Positions 24,993 through 34,349 of a stretch of DNA of 64,000 bases are shown here, piece after piece. Within the stretch, counting starts at the first letter, position 1; every line of letters begins with the position of its first letter. The stretch is from Pseudooceanicola nitratireducens (GTDB lineage: Bacteria > Pseudomonadota > Alphaproteobacteria > Rhodobacterales > Rhodobacteraceae). The stretch is taken from the NCBI RefSeq assembly GCF_900109195.1, contig NZ_FNZG01000005.1, positions 82,223-146,222 of the forward strand, written 5' to 3'. Made by a program: the position numbers and the translations under genes. The notes beneath the pieces were generated by a model. That model had not been told where the DNA came from, did no database searches, and saw only the letters and a program-made list of their open reading frames with translations.

Positions 24993-26072
24993 TTACAGGA
25001 AGTTGATGTAGGACAGCTGCGACAGCCGCGCGGTCACCGCGTAGCTGGCCTGCAGTTGTGTCTGGATCGAGGTCAGGCGCGTCGCTGCCTCATAGGGGTC
25101 GACCGACTCCAGTTCGCTGATGTGCAACGACAGCACTTCCTTCTTGTTGTTCAGCCGGTCATTCGCATCTTCGACCAGCTTCTGCATCGTGCCGGTGCGG
25201 GTCTCGGATGCCAGAACCGCGTTGACCCCGGACCCAAGCGCCGAGGCGGCCGCCCCGATCCAGGCCTCATAGGCGTCATCGTCACCAATATCCGCCGGAT
25301 CGGTCGTCGCCAGCATTGCCAGCCCACGCATCAGGTCGCGGAACCCCTGGTCGTTGGCCTGCACCCCATAGCTGATGTCGAGGGATTCATCGATCTGCGC
25401 CGTCATCCGGGGGTTTGCGTTGCCCAGCCCGTCGGTCAGCGGCGTGCCGTTGAAGAAGCTTTCGTCATAGGCATGCGCCGCGGTGCCCGGTGTGCCGTTG
25501 AAGGCCGCATCCAGCGCCGCGATCTTTGACGCCGCATCCGTTGCATCCGTGATCCCGCCACCCACGATGGCCGACATCACGTCCGAGGGCGAAAGCCCAG
25601 TGCCGCTGTCGTCCTGGCCCCAGGAATTCATCGCCGCGCGGTCGCTGTCGACACCGGCGAACAACGACTTGCCGTTGTAGCTGGAATTCAGGAAGGACAC
25701 GATCGTGTCATAGGCGGTCGCCGCCATTTCCTGCAGGTACTGCGGCCGCGAAGACGAGGCATCGGTGTTGGTGATCGTGGCGGTCAGCACTTCCTGCGCG
25801 GCTTCGCGGATGTTGCCAAGCGCGGTGGCCATCAGGTCCAGCCGGTTTTGCAGGAAGGTGTTGGATTCGATCCGCCCCTCGGTGCGTTCATAAACGGCGC
25901 GGGTGCTCATCGCCTCGATCGACCGGGACCCGAGCGCGGCAAAGGGATCGGCGTGCCGGCCCGTCGCGACCTCGGTCTCGGCGTTCATCATCAGGCGGGT
26001 CATGTCGCTGGTGGTGCGCTGCCGGGACAGCAGGCTTTGCAGCGAGGAAATGGTTTGGACGTAGGATACCAT
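24993..26072 (-). CDS. flgL: Hook-filament junction protein FlgL
   Basis: 359 residues; last of flgE-flgK-flgL on the minus strand, 15 bases after flgK. The flagellin-like N-terminus (SSLQSLLSRQRTTSDMTRLM, NAETEVATGRHADPFAAL) and C-terminus (TRLTSIQTQLQASYAVTARL, SQLSYINFL) form the coiled-coil ends of junction proteins. The middle contains YNGKSLFAGVDSD, a segment typical of FlgL. Exported by the flagellar type III system without a signal peptide. Confidence 0.88.
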   Translation of the reverse strand: MVSYVQTISSLQSLLSRQRTTSDMTRLMMNAETEVATGRHADPFAALGSRSIEAMSTRAVYERTEGRIESNTFLQNRLDLMATALGNIREAAQEVLTATITNTDASSSRPQYLQEMAATAYDTIVSFLNSSYNGKSLFAGVDSDRAAMNSWGQDDSGTGLSPSDVMSAIVGGGITDATDAASKIAALDAAFNGTPGTAAHAYDESFFNGTPLTDGLGNANPRMTAQIDESLDISYGVQANDQGFRDLMRGLAMLATTDPADIGDDDAYEAWIGAAASALGSGVNAVLASETRTGTMQKLVEDANDRLNNKKEVLSLHISELESVDPYEAATRLTSIQTQLQASYAVTARLSQLSYINFL

Positions 26073-26087
26073 GGTCAGTCCTCAGCC

Positions 26088-27503
26088 TCAGGATGTCAGG
26101 CTCAGCAGCGTGTCGATCATCTCGGATGCGACCCGCAGCGCCTGGGAGTTTGCGTTGTACGACTGTTCGATCAGCGTCAGGTTCTGAAGTTCCGTATCGA
26201 TGTTCACGCCACGGGCGTTCAACCGCGCCTCGCGGTAGGTTTCGCTGCTGGTCGTCAGCGAGGTCAGCTGACTTTGCGCGTCGACCCGTCGGGCCTGCTG
26301 GGCAGAAAAGATGCCCGTGGTGAAATCCATGATCGTCGCCGTGGCCCCCTGCCCCGCCGCCGTGTCATAGGACACCTGGGTGTCGAAGAAATCGAGGAAG
26401 GCCAGGATCTGCGTGTTGTCCGAGGCCGCGCCGGTCGTCACCGCGCCAAGCCCGTCACGGATCAGGGTCAGATCGCCACCCTTGTGCGGGTTGACCGCGT
26501 CGTTCACCTTGATGCGCCCGGCCAGCCCTTCGGCCGGGGTGACCGACAGGGCGGATCCGGCATCGGTGAACAGCCCCGCCTGACCAACCGCAAGGCTGGT
26601 GTCGGCACCTTCGAACCCGGCGATCAGCGACCGCGCGACCTCGTCCAGCTCAAGCTGCTGCTGCGGCACGATTTCGTTGAACAGGATGATGTTGCCCGCA
26701 AGCGACCCCTGATCGGCCCCGCGCCGGCCGCTTTCGCCCGGCGTGATATCCTCGGTCCCGGAATACAGCGTGCCGGTGGCGCGATCAAAACTCAGCTCGT
26801 TCACATGGCCGGCGACGACCAGCGTCTGCCCGCCCGCCGCATGGACCGAGGCCCGGCCTTCACTGTCATAGGCCACCGTGATCTCGACCACGCTGGACAG
26901 CGTGTCCAGCTGGGCGCCGCGGCGGTCTTCCAGCGCGGCATAGGTTTCTGTGCCCGGCTCGGCTCGGCCGATGTCGGCGTTGATGCGTGCCAGTTCCTTC
27001 ATCGCCGCATTGGCGGTTTCAAGATCCGCATCGATGCCATTCAGCGCCGTGGTCTCCAGCGTGCTCAGCGCCGAATTCGCGTCGTTCAGCGCCTTGGCCA
27101 GGGAATTGGCGGACAGAAAGACCTCTTGCTGCAGCGATGCGTCGCCGGGATCGTTCGACAGCAGGCCCAGGTCGTTCTGGAAATTGGACAGAAGGTTGGG
27201 AATGCTGGTTTCCGACTCCAGCGTGCCCAGCTGCGCGGTGTAGACGGCAAGCGAGGACGACAGCGCGTTCTGCTTGGCGGCATAGGACAATTCGGTCCGG
27301 TAGAGCGCGTCCATCGTGTTGTCCATCGCGCGCGAGATGCCCAGAACCTGGACGCCGCCGCCTATGGCTTCGGTCACGTTCAACGTGCGGTGCGAATAGT
27401 TTTCGTCCTGCGCGTTGGCGATGTTCGTAGACACCAATTGGGCCCGCTGCGAATTCGCAAGCAGGCCGGACCGACTGGCAAGAATGGCAGAAATGATGCT
27501 CAT
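26088..27503 (-). CDS. flgK: Hook-associated protein FlgK
   Basis: 471 residues, first junction protein on the hook. N-terminal rod-hook signature ASRSGLLANSQRAQLVSTNI then ANAQDENYSHRTLNV; C-terminal segment NTELQNLTLIEQSYNANSQA then LRVASEMIDTLLSL, which is the FlgK end. The middle includes VDRFTA-free, Ala/Gly-rich variable regions normal for the family. 62 bases after flgE and 15 before flgL. Confidence 0.92.
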   Translation of the reverse strand: MSIISAILASRSGLLANSQRAQLVSTNIANAQDENYSHRTLNVTEAIGGGVQVLGISRAMDNTMDALYRTELSYAAKQNALSSSLAVYTAQLGTLESETSIPNLLSNFQNDLGLLSNDPGDASLQQEVFLSANSLAKALNDANSALSTLETTALNGIDADLETANAAMKELARINADIGRAEPGTETYAALEDRRGAQLDTLSSVVEITVAYDSEGRASVHAAGGQTLVVAGHVNELSFDRATGTLYSGTEDITPGESGRRGADQGSLAGNIILFNEIVPQQQLELDEVARSLIAGFEGADTSLAVGQAGLFTDAGSALSVTPAEGLAGRIKVNDAVNPHKGGDLTLIRDGLGAVTTGAASDNTQILAFLDFFDTQVSYDTAAGQGATATIMDFTTGIFSAQQARRVDAQSQLTSLTTSSETYREARLNARGVNIDTELQNLTLIEQSYNANSQALRVASEMIDTLLSLTS

Positions 27504-27565
27504 GGACCTGTTCCTTCTGGAAGGGGCCCGCCGCGCTGGTCATTCTGACCGCGCGGCGACTATGT

Positions 27566-28876
27566 TTAACGCTTCAGCCGGACGGTTTCGTCCAGCATCT
27601 CGTCCGCCGTCGTGATGATCTTGGCGTTGGACGAGAAGGCGCGCTGCTTCTGGATCAGTTCCGTCAGCTCCTCGGCGATATCCACGTTCGAGCTTTCGAC
27701 AGCCCCCCCGGTGATCTCGCCCGCCGTGCCGGTTCCGGCTTCGGCCAGGGTGAAGGCGCCGCTGTCTTCCGAAATCAGGAAGGTCGCGTTGTCGGCGGTC
27801 AGCAGCCCGTTCGGGTTGGGAACCGTGGCCAGCGGGATCTGGTACAGCGCGCGGCGCATCCCGTTGTCGAAGATCCCGTACACTATCCCGTCATTGCTGA
27901 TCTCGGCCCGGGCCAGCGACCCGGACTGGGTGCCGTCGGCGTTACCAGTCAGCGGGACATAATCGCCCGAGAACTGGGACAGGCCACCGAAAGAGTTCGG
28001 AGCCCCCATGTCGACTGTTATTGTCTGCGGGGTGGTCCCGTTATCTATTGTGACTGTCGCGATCCCGGTCGAGGTGTCAAAGCTGAAGGCCGCCGGCGCG
28101 GTGGCCGTGCTGGTCACACCCGAGAAGCCCGACGGCGTGCCCGCCAGGGCACCGCTGTCGTTGAAGGTCGCGGTCAGGCTGCCATAGGTCGCGCCGCTGG
28201 AATCCGTGATGCTCAGGTTCCATTCATTAGCGGTCGAGGACGGTTGCCACGAGAATTGAAGCCGCTCTGCCGCACCAAGCGGCGTGAAGTACTCTATAGA
28301 ACTTATAAACGGATCACCTGGTGTGGCGAGGCCGGTTTCCTGGCTGGGCAGGTTGCCGGTCAGGGTCATTTCCGAAGTCGGGTTGCCAGCGATCGACATC
28401 TCGGCGATGCGCACCGTTTCCAGGCCCGAGAACTGGTTGCGGTCGATCACGCCAAGCGACCCGGTCTCGTCATAGGGGAAGCCGCCCAGATACATGCCGG
28501 CGGCGTTGCGCAGGTAGCCTTCGCTGTCCGGCTGGAAGTCGCCGGCGCGGGTCAGGTAGTGCTCGGGTTCGCCGGTTCCGTCGTTGACGTTCCGGGTGAC
28601 CGCAAAGAAACCGCTGCCGCTGATGGCCAGGTTGGTGGCTTCGCCGGTGCTCAGCGGCGTGCCGTCCTGGGTGTTCTCATGCACGACTTCCGCCCGCACG
28701 CCCGAGGCGCTGACAGATCCGCTCGGGTTGGTGGCACCCGACGTCAGCATCTGCGCAAAGCTGCGGCGGAAGCCATAGGTGTCAGAGTTCGCGATATTGT
28801 AGGAGATCCGCGCCACGGCCTTGGAGTTGGCCATAAGTCCACTGACCCCAGACATCATTGCCTGTGAAATGCTCAT
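27566..28876 (-). CDS. flgE: Flagellar hook protein FlgE
   Basis: 436 residues from ATG 28876 (MSISQAMMSGVSGLMANSKA); the frame runs 16 codons further upstream without a hook-like sequence. N-terminal SYNIANSDTYGFRRSFAQML is the rod/hook signature; the central hook domains contain SGSGFFAVTRNVNDG and RAGDFQPDSEGYLRNAAGMY; the C-terminal VESSNVDIAEELTELIQKQR and AFSSNAKIITTADEML are typical. First gene of flgE-flgK-flgL; hook length is set by FliK and capped by FlgD, both present. Confidence 0.93.
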   Translation of the reverse strand: MSISQAMMSGVSGLMANSKAVARISYNIANSDTYGFRRSFAQMLTSGATNPSGSVSASGVRAEVVHENTQDGTPLSTGEATNLAISGSGFFAVTRNVNDGTGEPEHYLTRAGDFQPDSEGYLRNAAGMYLGGFPYDETGSLGVIDRNQFSGLETVRIAEMSIAGNPTSEMTLTGNLPSQETGLATPGDPFISSIEYFTPLGAAERLQFSWQPSSTANEWNLSITDSSGATYGSLTATFNDSGALAGTPSGFSGVTSTATAPAAFSFDTSTGIATVTIDNGTTPQTITVDMGAPNSFGGLSQFSGDYVPLTGNADGTQSGSLARAEISNDGIVYGIFDNGMRRALYQIPLATVPNPNGLLTADNATFLISEDSGAFTLAEAGTGTAGEITGGAVESSNVDIAEELTELIQKQRAFSSNAKIITTADEMLDETVRLKR

Positions 28877-29002
28877 TATACTGCCCCCGAGTTTTTTATT
28901 AGGGTTTGGTTTTACTCGACCCATGAAATAGGCGGGGCACTTTTCATTTGGGTTAAAGAATTGGGAATTTTGTCGACGGACGAGACTTTGTTCCCATCTT
29001 CG

Positions 29003-29031
29003 CTAATCTTGTGGTTGTGCGCGTGCTCTTG
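29003..29031. promoter_or_regulatory. CTAATCTTG box upstream of flgE
   Basis: CTAATCTTG (29003-29011) with a second CTCTTG at 29026-29031, in the interval between the flgE start and the stop of the next gene upstream. Variant of the CTATTCTTG element. The rest of 28877-29109 is A/T-rich leader without other signals I recognise. Confidence 0.35.
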
Positions 29032-29109
29032 CCCGAGACATGCACAACCTCTTGTCAGCTCTTGCCGGATCGGCCCCTGACCCCAAGGATCAGAGGTTAA
29101 CGAAACCGG

Positions 29110-31113
29110 TCAGTTGGTCGCCTTTGCCGGGTCCTGTACCGCCTGTTCGACGGTCTCCAGCGTGCTGGCGGCGGAATTCATCCGCATCCGCGCGGTATCC
29201 TCGCGCAGCGGCCACAGCGCGGCACCGGGGTCCAGAAGGCCCTGGGCAATCGTGCTCCACTGCGGGATCGAGGTCAGTTCGGGAAAGTCCTGCGACAGCG
29301 CCAGGGTGGTCGCCCAGTCGCCGCCCCGGTAAGAGGCCAGCAGCAGGTTGATCGCATCCTCGAAGGGCAGCTCCTGCCCGGCCTCGTCCCACATCTGCTG
29401 ATAGATGCCCTGCGATGCAGGCCAGTCTTCGCGGTCGAAATAGGCCTTGGCCTTCAGGCGCAGGAACTCCATGTCCGGGCGCGCCACGGCGGTTTCCAGC
29501 ACCGCGGCCCCCTGCCCCGTGCTGGCGTAAAGCTTTGCCAGAAGCACGCCGCGCTGATCCTCCAGCTCGGTCTCGCCCGAGGCCAGCGGTTCGCGCAGCG
29601 CCGACAGCGCATCGTCATAGCGCCCGCCCATTTCCAGACTGCGGGCCTGTTTCAGGCGCAGTTCGTCCAGGCGGACATCAGTGACCTCGGCCAGGCCAAG
29701 GTCGCGCGCCACGGCCAGGTGGTCGTGCACGGCTTCGTATTCCTGCGCGGCGACCAGCGTCGACCCGATCGACAGGAAGCGGTCGGCGAATTTTTCGCCC
29801 TGTACGTCAAACCCCGGCTCGAACCGGAAATCCGGGGCGATCTTGCGATGCGCGCGCAGGAAATCCGACAGGGGCAGCTCTCCGCTGGCACCTTCGGCGT
29901 AAAGTTCGGAAATCAGCGCCCGCGCCTTCTGACGCGCCAGCCCGGCCTCTTGCTGTTCCGGGAACCGATCCAGGATCGAGCCATAGGTATGCACCGCCGC
30001 CACCCGGTCGCCGTCGGCGCGGTCCAGCGCGGCCAGGTCGGTCAGAACCGCCAGCGCATAATCGTCGCCCCGCCAGATGTTGCTTTCGCGTTCCAGCAGC
30101 TCGCGCGCTTCGGGGATGTCCATCAGGTCGTGGCGCAGGCCCATGGCCACAACGGCCGTGCGCGCGCGGTGGCCGTAAAGGTCGTGCTTCTTTCCGGCCA
30201 GGGCATAGCTGTCGAAGGCGGCCAGAAGGTCCTGCCCCGCCTCGGCGGCGCGGCCCAGAAGATAGTGAAAGGCGCTGCTGTCGCGCAGCCCGGCGTGCTT
30301 GCGGAAGTCCAGCGCGAAGTCGCGGGCGCTGTGCCAGTCCTCGCTTGCGATCGCGGCTTCGAGCAACCCGGGCAGGATCGCTTCGCGGTAGCCCTTGGGC
30401 AGATGCTGCATGCGCTCCTGCACCGTGGGCAACAGGTCGGCGGCCTGATCATAGTCCTTCTTGCGGATCGCCAGCAGCGCGATGAAGACGGGCTGATCCG
30501 GCCAGCTGGCATAGGCCGGGCCCAGCATCGCCTGCGCCCGTTGCGTCAGCCCGGTGTCGCGCGGATCGATCAGACCAAGCGCCAGCTCCATCACCGCACG
30601 GCGCAATTCCTGCCCGCCGGACAGGTTCGCCCGGTCCAGCCCTTCCAGCACCGAAAGCCCCTCGGGGCCCTGGGCGTGACGGTAATGCAGCCGCGCCTGC
30701 GCCAGCAGGGCATCGGCGATCTCGGCGCTGATCCCCCATTGCGCGGCGGGCTTGTCCAGCGCACGGGCCAGCGCGTTCTGGATGCCGCGCCGTTCAGTCA
30801 GGAAAGACCGCTCTGTCGCGTCCGAGGAATAGAGCATCTGCGCCGGGATCTGCCAGTCCTCGCCCTCGCTTGGGGCAAGCGACGGGTCCGGGGCGGGGCG
30901 CGCCAGCCGGGGCTCGGCCTGTGGCGGCACCATCTGCGGCGCGGTCTGTTCGGGGGCAAGCGGAGCTGTCTGCGCAGGCTCAGACGAGGCCGCGTGATCC
31001 CCGGGCATGACCTCTTCGGCCTGCTGCGGTGCATGGGGGTCCGTCTCGGACACCGCCGCACCGGCAAGAAATGAGCCAATCAGGCAAAAGGATATGCAAA
31101 GATAGCTGCGCAA
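29110..31113 (-). CDS. Large exported helical-repeat protein of unknown function
   Basis: 667 residues. A signal peptide (about 1-22, MRSYLCISFCLIGSFLAGAA) leads to the periplasm, then a Pro/Ala/Gln-rich linker (about 25-85), then a long alpha-helical region with TPR-like repeats (for example KKDYDQAADLLPTVQERMQ, QDLLAAFDSYALAGKKHDLY, EMGGRYDDALSALREPLASG). No catalytic motif seen. It lies between flgE (minus) and flgF (plus), inside the flagellar block. It could be a motor or ring accessory such as a MotC-like partner for MotE, but that is inference from location and compartment only. Confidence 0.7.
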   Translation of the reverse strand: MRSYLCISFCLIGSFLAGAAVSETDPHAPQQAEEVMPGDHAASSEPAQTAPLAPEQTAPQMVPPQAEPRLARPAPDPSLAPSEGEDWQIPAQMLYSSDATERSFLTERRGIQNALARALDKPAAQWGISAEIADALLAQARLHYRHAQGPEGLSVLEGLDRANLSGGQELRRAVMELALGLIDPRDTGLTQRAQAMLGPAYASWPDQPVFIALLAIRKKDYDQAADLLPTVQERMQHLPKGYREAILPGLLEAAIASEDWHSARDFALDFRKHAGLRDSSAFHYLLGRAAEAGQDLLAAFDSYALAGKKHDLYGHRARTAVVAMGLRHDLMDIPEARELLERESNIWRGDDYALAVLTDLAALDRADGDRVAAVHTYGSILDRFPEQQEAGLARQKARALISELYAEGASGELPLSDFLRAHRKIAPDFRFEPGFDVQGEKFADRFLSIGSTLVAAQEYEAVHDHLAVARDLGLAEVTDVRLDELRLKQARSLEMGGRYDDALSALREPLASGETELEDQRGVLLAKLYASTGQGAAVLETAVARPDMEFLRLKAKAYFDREDWPASQGIYQQMWDEAGQELPFEDAINLLLASYRGGDWATTLALSQDFPELTSIPQWSTIAQGLLDPGAALWPLREDTARMRMNSAASTLETVEQAVQDPAKATN

Positions 31114-31132
31114 TTCTTGACTTCAGTTCTTG
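31111..31132. promoter_or_regulatory. Direct TTCTTG pair before flgF
   Basis: CAATTCTTG (31111-31119) and CAGTTCTTG (31124-31132), a direct repeat with 13-base period, 98 bases upstream of flgF and overlapping the start of the minus-strand gene. Weaker version of the CTATTCTTG element. Confidence 0.3.
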
Positions 31133-31229
31133 GAGGTGCTTCTATCAATCTAAGAAAAACACCGCCATCGCAAGAAAAGAAAAAGGATAGGCGGGAAAAT
31201 CTCTTGGGACCGGGCAGAGGATCCTCATC

Positions 31230-31982
31230 ATGGACAACACCACGTATGTGGCATTGTCACTGGCGCGCGCCATGCAGCGCGACCTGGACGTGACGGCGAA
31301 TAACATCGCCAACGCCAATACGGCGGGCTTCAAGGCCGAACGCATCATCTTTTCCAGCTATCTCCACCCGGACGAAGGCCAGCAGGTCGGTCAGGGCACC
31401 AACTTTGTCGTCGACGAAGGGTCATATCTGGACCGGACGCAGGGCGCGCTGACCCGCACCGACAACCCGCTGGACATCGCCGTGAAGGGCGACGCCTTCC
31501 TGTCCTACCGCACGCCCGAAGGCCAGATCGCCTATGGCCGCGACGGCCAGCTGGCGCTGGACCGCGACGGATACCTGGTGACGCTTTCGGGGGCCAAGGT
31601 GCTGGACGAAGGCGGCGGCGACATCGTGATCCCGCCCGGTGCCGGCAAGATCCTGATCGGCACCGACGGCACGATTTCGTCAGAGGAAACCGTCGTTCTG
31701 GGCCGCATCGGCCTGTTCGATGTGCCGGACGTGCAATCCTACATCCGCCTGGGCAATTCGATGCTGGTGCCGCCGCCCGGACAGGGCAGCCTGGCCGAAC
31801 CGACCGAAACCGCCGAGATCGCCCAGGGCCAGATCGAGATGAGCAACGTGTCGCCCGTGGCTGAAGTCACGCGGCTGATGATGATCCAGAAGGCCTATGA
31901 CCAGGCCACGAAACTGATGAGCACGGAAGACGACCTGCGTAAGGACATGCTGTCGCGTCTGGGCCGTGCCGCCATCGGATAA
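31230..31982 (+). CDS. flgF: Flagellar proximal rod protein FlgF
   Basis: 250 residues. Rod-family N-terminus MDNTTYVALSLARAMQRDLD then VTANNIANANTAGFKAE; the FlgF/FlgG fold continues with NPLDIAVKGDAFLSYRTPEG and ends with SNVSPVAEVTRLMMIQKAYD. Shorter than FlgG-type distal rod but typical for FlgF in this group. First gene of flgF-flgG-flgA-flgH, 12 bases before flgG. Confidence 0.9.
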   Translation: MDNTTYVALSLARAMQRDLDVTANNIANANTAGFKAERIIFSSYLHPDEGQQVGQGTNFVVDEGSYLDRTQGALTRTDNPLDIAVKGDAFLSYRTPEGQIAYGRDGQLALDRDGYLVTLSGAKVLDEGGGDIVIPPGAGKILIGTDGTISSEETVVLGRIGLFDVPDVQSYIRLGNSMLVPPPGQGSLAEPTETAEIAQGQIEMSNVSPVAEVTRLMMIQKAYDQATKLMSTEDDLRKDMLSRLGRAAIG

Positions 31983-31994
31983 CGAGGGAAGCAG

Positions 31995-32780
31995 ATGAAA
32001 GCACTTGGAATTGCCGCAACCGGCATGATGGCGCAACAGACCAACGTCGACGTCATTTCGAACAACATCGCCAACGCCTCGACCACCGGGTTCAAGACCG
32101 CCCGCGCCTCGTTCCAGGATCTTCTTTACGAAAACCTGCAGCGTGAAGGGGCGCAGACCTCGTCCCAGGGCACCTATCTGCCCGTCGGCATCGACGTGGG
32201 CTTTGGCGTGCGCACCGCAGGCACCGTCCGCCTGAACACCCAGGGCGGGCTCAGCCAGACCGAGAACAAGACCGACATCGCCATCGAGGGGCGCGGCTAT
32301 TTCGTCGTGAACATGCCCGACGGCAATTCCGCCTATACCCGCGACGGCGGCTTCCGCCTGAACGCCGAAGGCCAGATCGTCACCCAGCAGGGGTACGAGG
32401 TCAGCCCCGGCATCGTCGTGCCCGCCGACACCACCACGCTGGAAATCGGTGAGACCGGCATCGTGTCCGCCTATGTCGGCAATGACACCACCCCGGTCGA
32501 AATCGGACAGCTGACCCTGGCCACCTTCGTCAACGACGCCGGCATGCGGCCCCTGGGCAACAACCTTCTGGCGGCCACCGTGGCCTCGGGCGATGCGACG
32601 CTTGGCAATCCCGGCGATCCCGCCGTGGGCATCCTGCGCCAGGGCTATCTTGAGAACTCGAACGTCAACATCATCCAGCAGATCACCGATCTGATTTCGG
32701 CGCAGCGCGCCTATGAGATGAATTCGAAGTCGATCGAGACCGCAGACCAGATGATGACCACCGCCAACCAGATCCGCTAA
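31995..32780 (+). CDS. flgG: Flagellar distal rod protein FlgG
   Basis: 261 residues, standard FlgG length. N-terminal MKALGIAATGMMAQQTNVDV then ISNNIANASTTGFKTARASF; the FlgG-specific insert LLYENLQREGAQTSSQGTYL is present; C-terminal LENSNVNIIQQITDLISAQR then AYEMNSKSIETADQMM. Second gene of the operon. The rod passes through the P ring (FlgI) and L ring (FlgH). Confidence 0.95.
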   Translation: MKALGIAATGMMAQQTNVDVISNNIANASTTGFKTARASFQDLLYENLQREGAQTSSQGTYLPVGIDVGFGVRTAGTVRLNTQGGLSQTENKTDIAIEGRGYFVVNMPDGNSAYTRDGGFRLNAEGQIVTQQGYEVSPGIVVPADTTTLEIGETGIVSAYVGNDTTPVEIGQLTLATFVNDAGMRPLGNNLLAATVASGDATLGNPGDPAVGILRQGYLENSNVNIIQQITDLISAQRAYEMNSKSIETADQMMTTANQIR

Positions 32781-32812
32781 GTCCAGGGTCCCCAGCCTCA
32801 GGGGCGTGAGCC

Positions 32813-33481
32813 ATGAAAAGCTTCCTCTACTATGTGACCATCGCGCTGTTCGTCTTTGTCCTGCCCGGTGCCCTGCTGGCCGAGGACGTGAAGACGCTGA
32901 TCGAGGAGCGCGCCCGCGACAAGTTCGGGGCCGAGCTGCCGGACAACGCCGGGTTCCACATCACCACCCCCGACGGCGCCCCGTCGGAGGCGGTGATGCT
33001 CTCGGCCTTCTGGATGGACCGCGACACCGGGCGCTACCTGGCCAACGCGGTGCTTGAGGACAGTAATGTGGTGCGCCTGGAAGGGCTGGCGATTGCCACG
33101 CTGAACGTGCCGGTGCCGCTGCGGCGGATGCTGCCCGGCGACCGCATCACCGACGAGGACCTGGGCGTGGTGAAACTGCCCCTCGCCCGCGTCGGCGTCT
33201 TTACCGTGACCGAGGCGCGCGACCTTGTCGGCATGCAGGTGAAACGCCTGCTGACCCAGGGCCGCCCGGTCATGACCCAGTCGATCACCAAGCCGGTCAT
33301 CATCGACCGGGGCGATCGCATTTCGATCCGTTATGACGACGGGCTTCTGTCTTTGTCCGCGCCCGGCAAGGCGCTGGACGACGCCCACATGGGCCAGGAG
33401 ATCCGCATCGTGAACCTTGTCAGCAATACCTCCCTGACCGGCGTCGCCGTCGAGAAGGGCATCGTGGAGGTCCTCCGTTGA
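32813..33481 (+). CDS. flgA: Flagellar P-ring assembly chaperone FlgA
   Basis: 222 residues with an N-terminal signal peptide (about 1-23, ending LLAED). The C-terminal SAF-like domain contains VPVPLRRMLPGDRITDEDLG and the family segment GQEIRIVNLVSNTSLTGVAV. FlgA helps FlgI assemble the P ring in the periplasm. Its stop codon overlaps the TTG start of flgH by 4 bases. Confidence 0.9.
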   Translation: MKSFLYYVTIALFVFVLPGALLAEDVKTLIEERARDKFGAELPDNAGFHITTPDGAPSEAVMLSAFWMDRDTGRYLANAVLEDSNVVRLEGLAIATLNVPVPLRRMLPGDRITDEDLGVVKLPLARVGVFTVTEARDLVGMQVKRLLTQGRPVMTQSITKPVIIDRGDRISIRYDDGLLSLSAPGKALDDAHMGQEIRIVNLVSNTSLTGVAVEKGIVEVLR

Positions 33482-34251
33482 ATTCCCTCACCCCGCGGGC
33501 TTTGCGCCTGTCGATCTCTTGTCTTGCGCTTCTGGCGATTGCCGGCTGTGCCGCCGATCCCTTTGGGCAGGATCCCAAGGTCTCTGGCCTCGAACTGACG
33601 GCCGAAACCATGCCCGAGGTCGCGCGCGTGCAGGTTCCCATGCCGCCGCCCGAAGTGGCCAAACCGATGGAGCGCGGCGCGGCCTCGTCCCTATGGCAGC
33701 GCAGCTCGGGCGGGTTCTTCGCCGACCAGCGTGCCACCAAGGTGGGTGACATCCTGACCGTGCTGATCGAGATCGACGACCAGGCCTCGCTGTCCAACGC
33801 ATCCGACCGGGACCGGTCCGGGTCCAGCCAGTTCACCAAGCCCAAGTTCTTCGGCTATGGCGGCATGCTGCACCGGCTGCTGCCGGGCGTCAGTGCCGCC
33901 GATCTGCCGTCTGACAACGTGGTGGACCTGAGTTCGCAGACCACAGCCAGTGGATCCGGCTCGATCAGCCGGAATGAATCGATCAGCCTCAAGGTTGCCG
34001 CGCTGGTCATGCAGATGCTGCCGAACGGCAACATGGTCGTGGCCGGCCGTCAGGAAGTGAAGGTCAACCAGGAACTGCGGGAACTGCGTGTCGCGGGGAT
34101 CATCCGGCCCCAGGACATCAACATGAACAACACGATTCCCTATGAAAAGATCGCCGAAGCACGCATCACCTATGGCGGTGACGGCAGCATTTCGCGCCAG
34201 CAATTGCGCGGCTATGGCGAGGGCGTGGTGGACATAGTCCTGCCGTATTAA
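33478..34251 (+). CDS. flgH: Flagellar L-ring lipoprotein FlgH
   Basis: 257 residues starting at TTG 33478, which overlaps the flgA stop (TTGA), so translation is probably coupled. Lipoprotein signal LALLAIAGCAADPF-like (read LLAIAGCAADP) with the lipid-bearing Cys near residue 23. Family motifs: DQRATKVGDILTVLIEIDDQ, then VAALVMQMLPNGNMVVAGRQ, VKVNQELRELRVAGIIRPQD and the C-terminal GEGVVDIVLPY. Outer-membrane bushing of the rod. Confidence 0.93.
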   Translation: MNSLTPRALRLSISCLALLAIAGCAADPFGQDPKVSGLELTAETMPEVARVQVPMPPPEVAKPMERGAASSLWQRSSGGFFADQRATKVGDILTVLIEIDDQASLSNASDRDRSGSSQFTKPKFFGYGGMLHRLLPGVSAADLPSDNVVDLSSQTTASGSGSISRNESISLKVAALVMQMLPNGNMVVAGRQEVKVNQELRELRVAGIIRPQDINMNNTIPYEKIAEARITYGGDGSISRQQLRGYGEGVVDIVLPY

Positions 34252-34349
34252 GGTTAAAGAACTCTAAAAATTGCCCTGATCGGGAAAAACTCTCGCCTTG
34301 AATCGGCGTCAAAACGGCATCCGAGATAAAACCTTGCTCGGGTGCCGAC

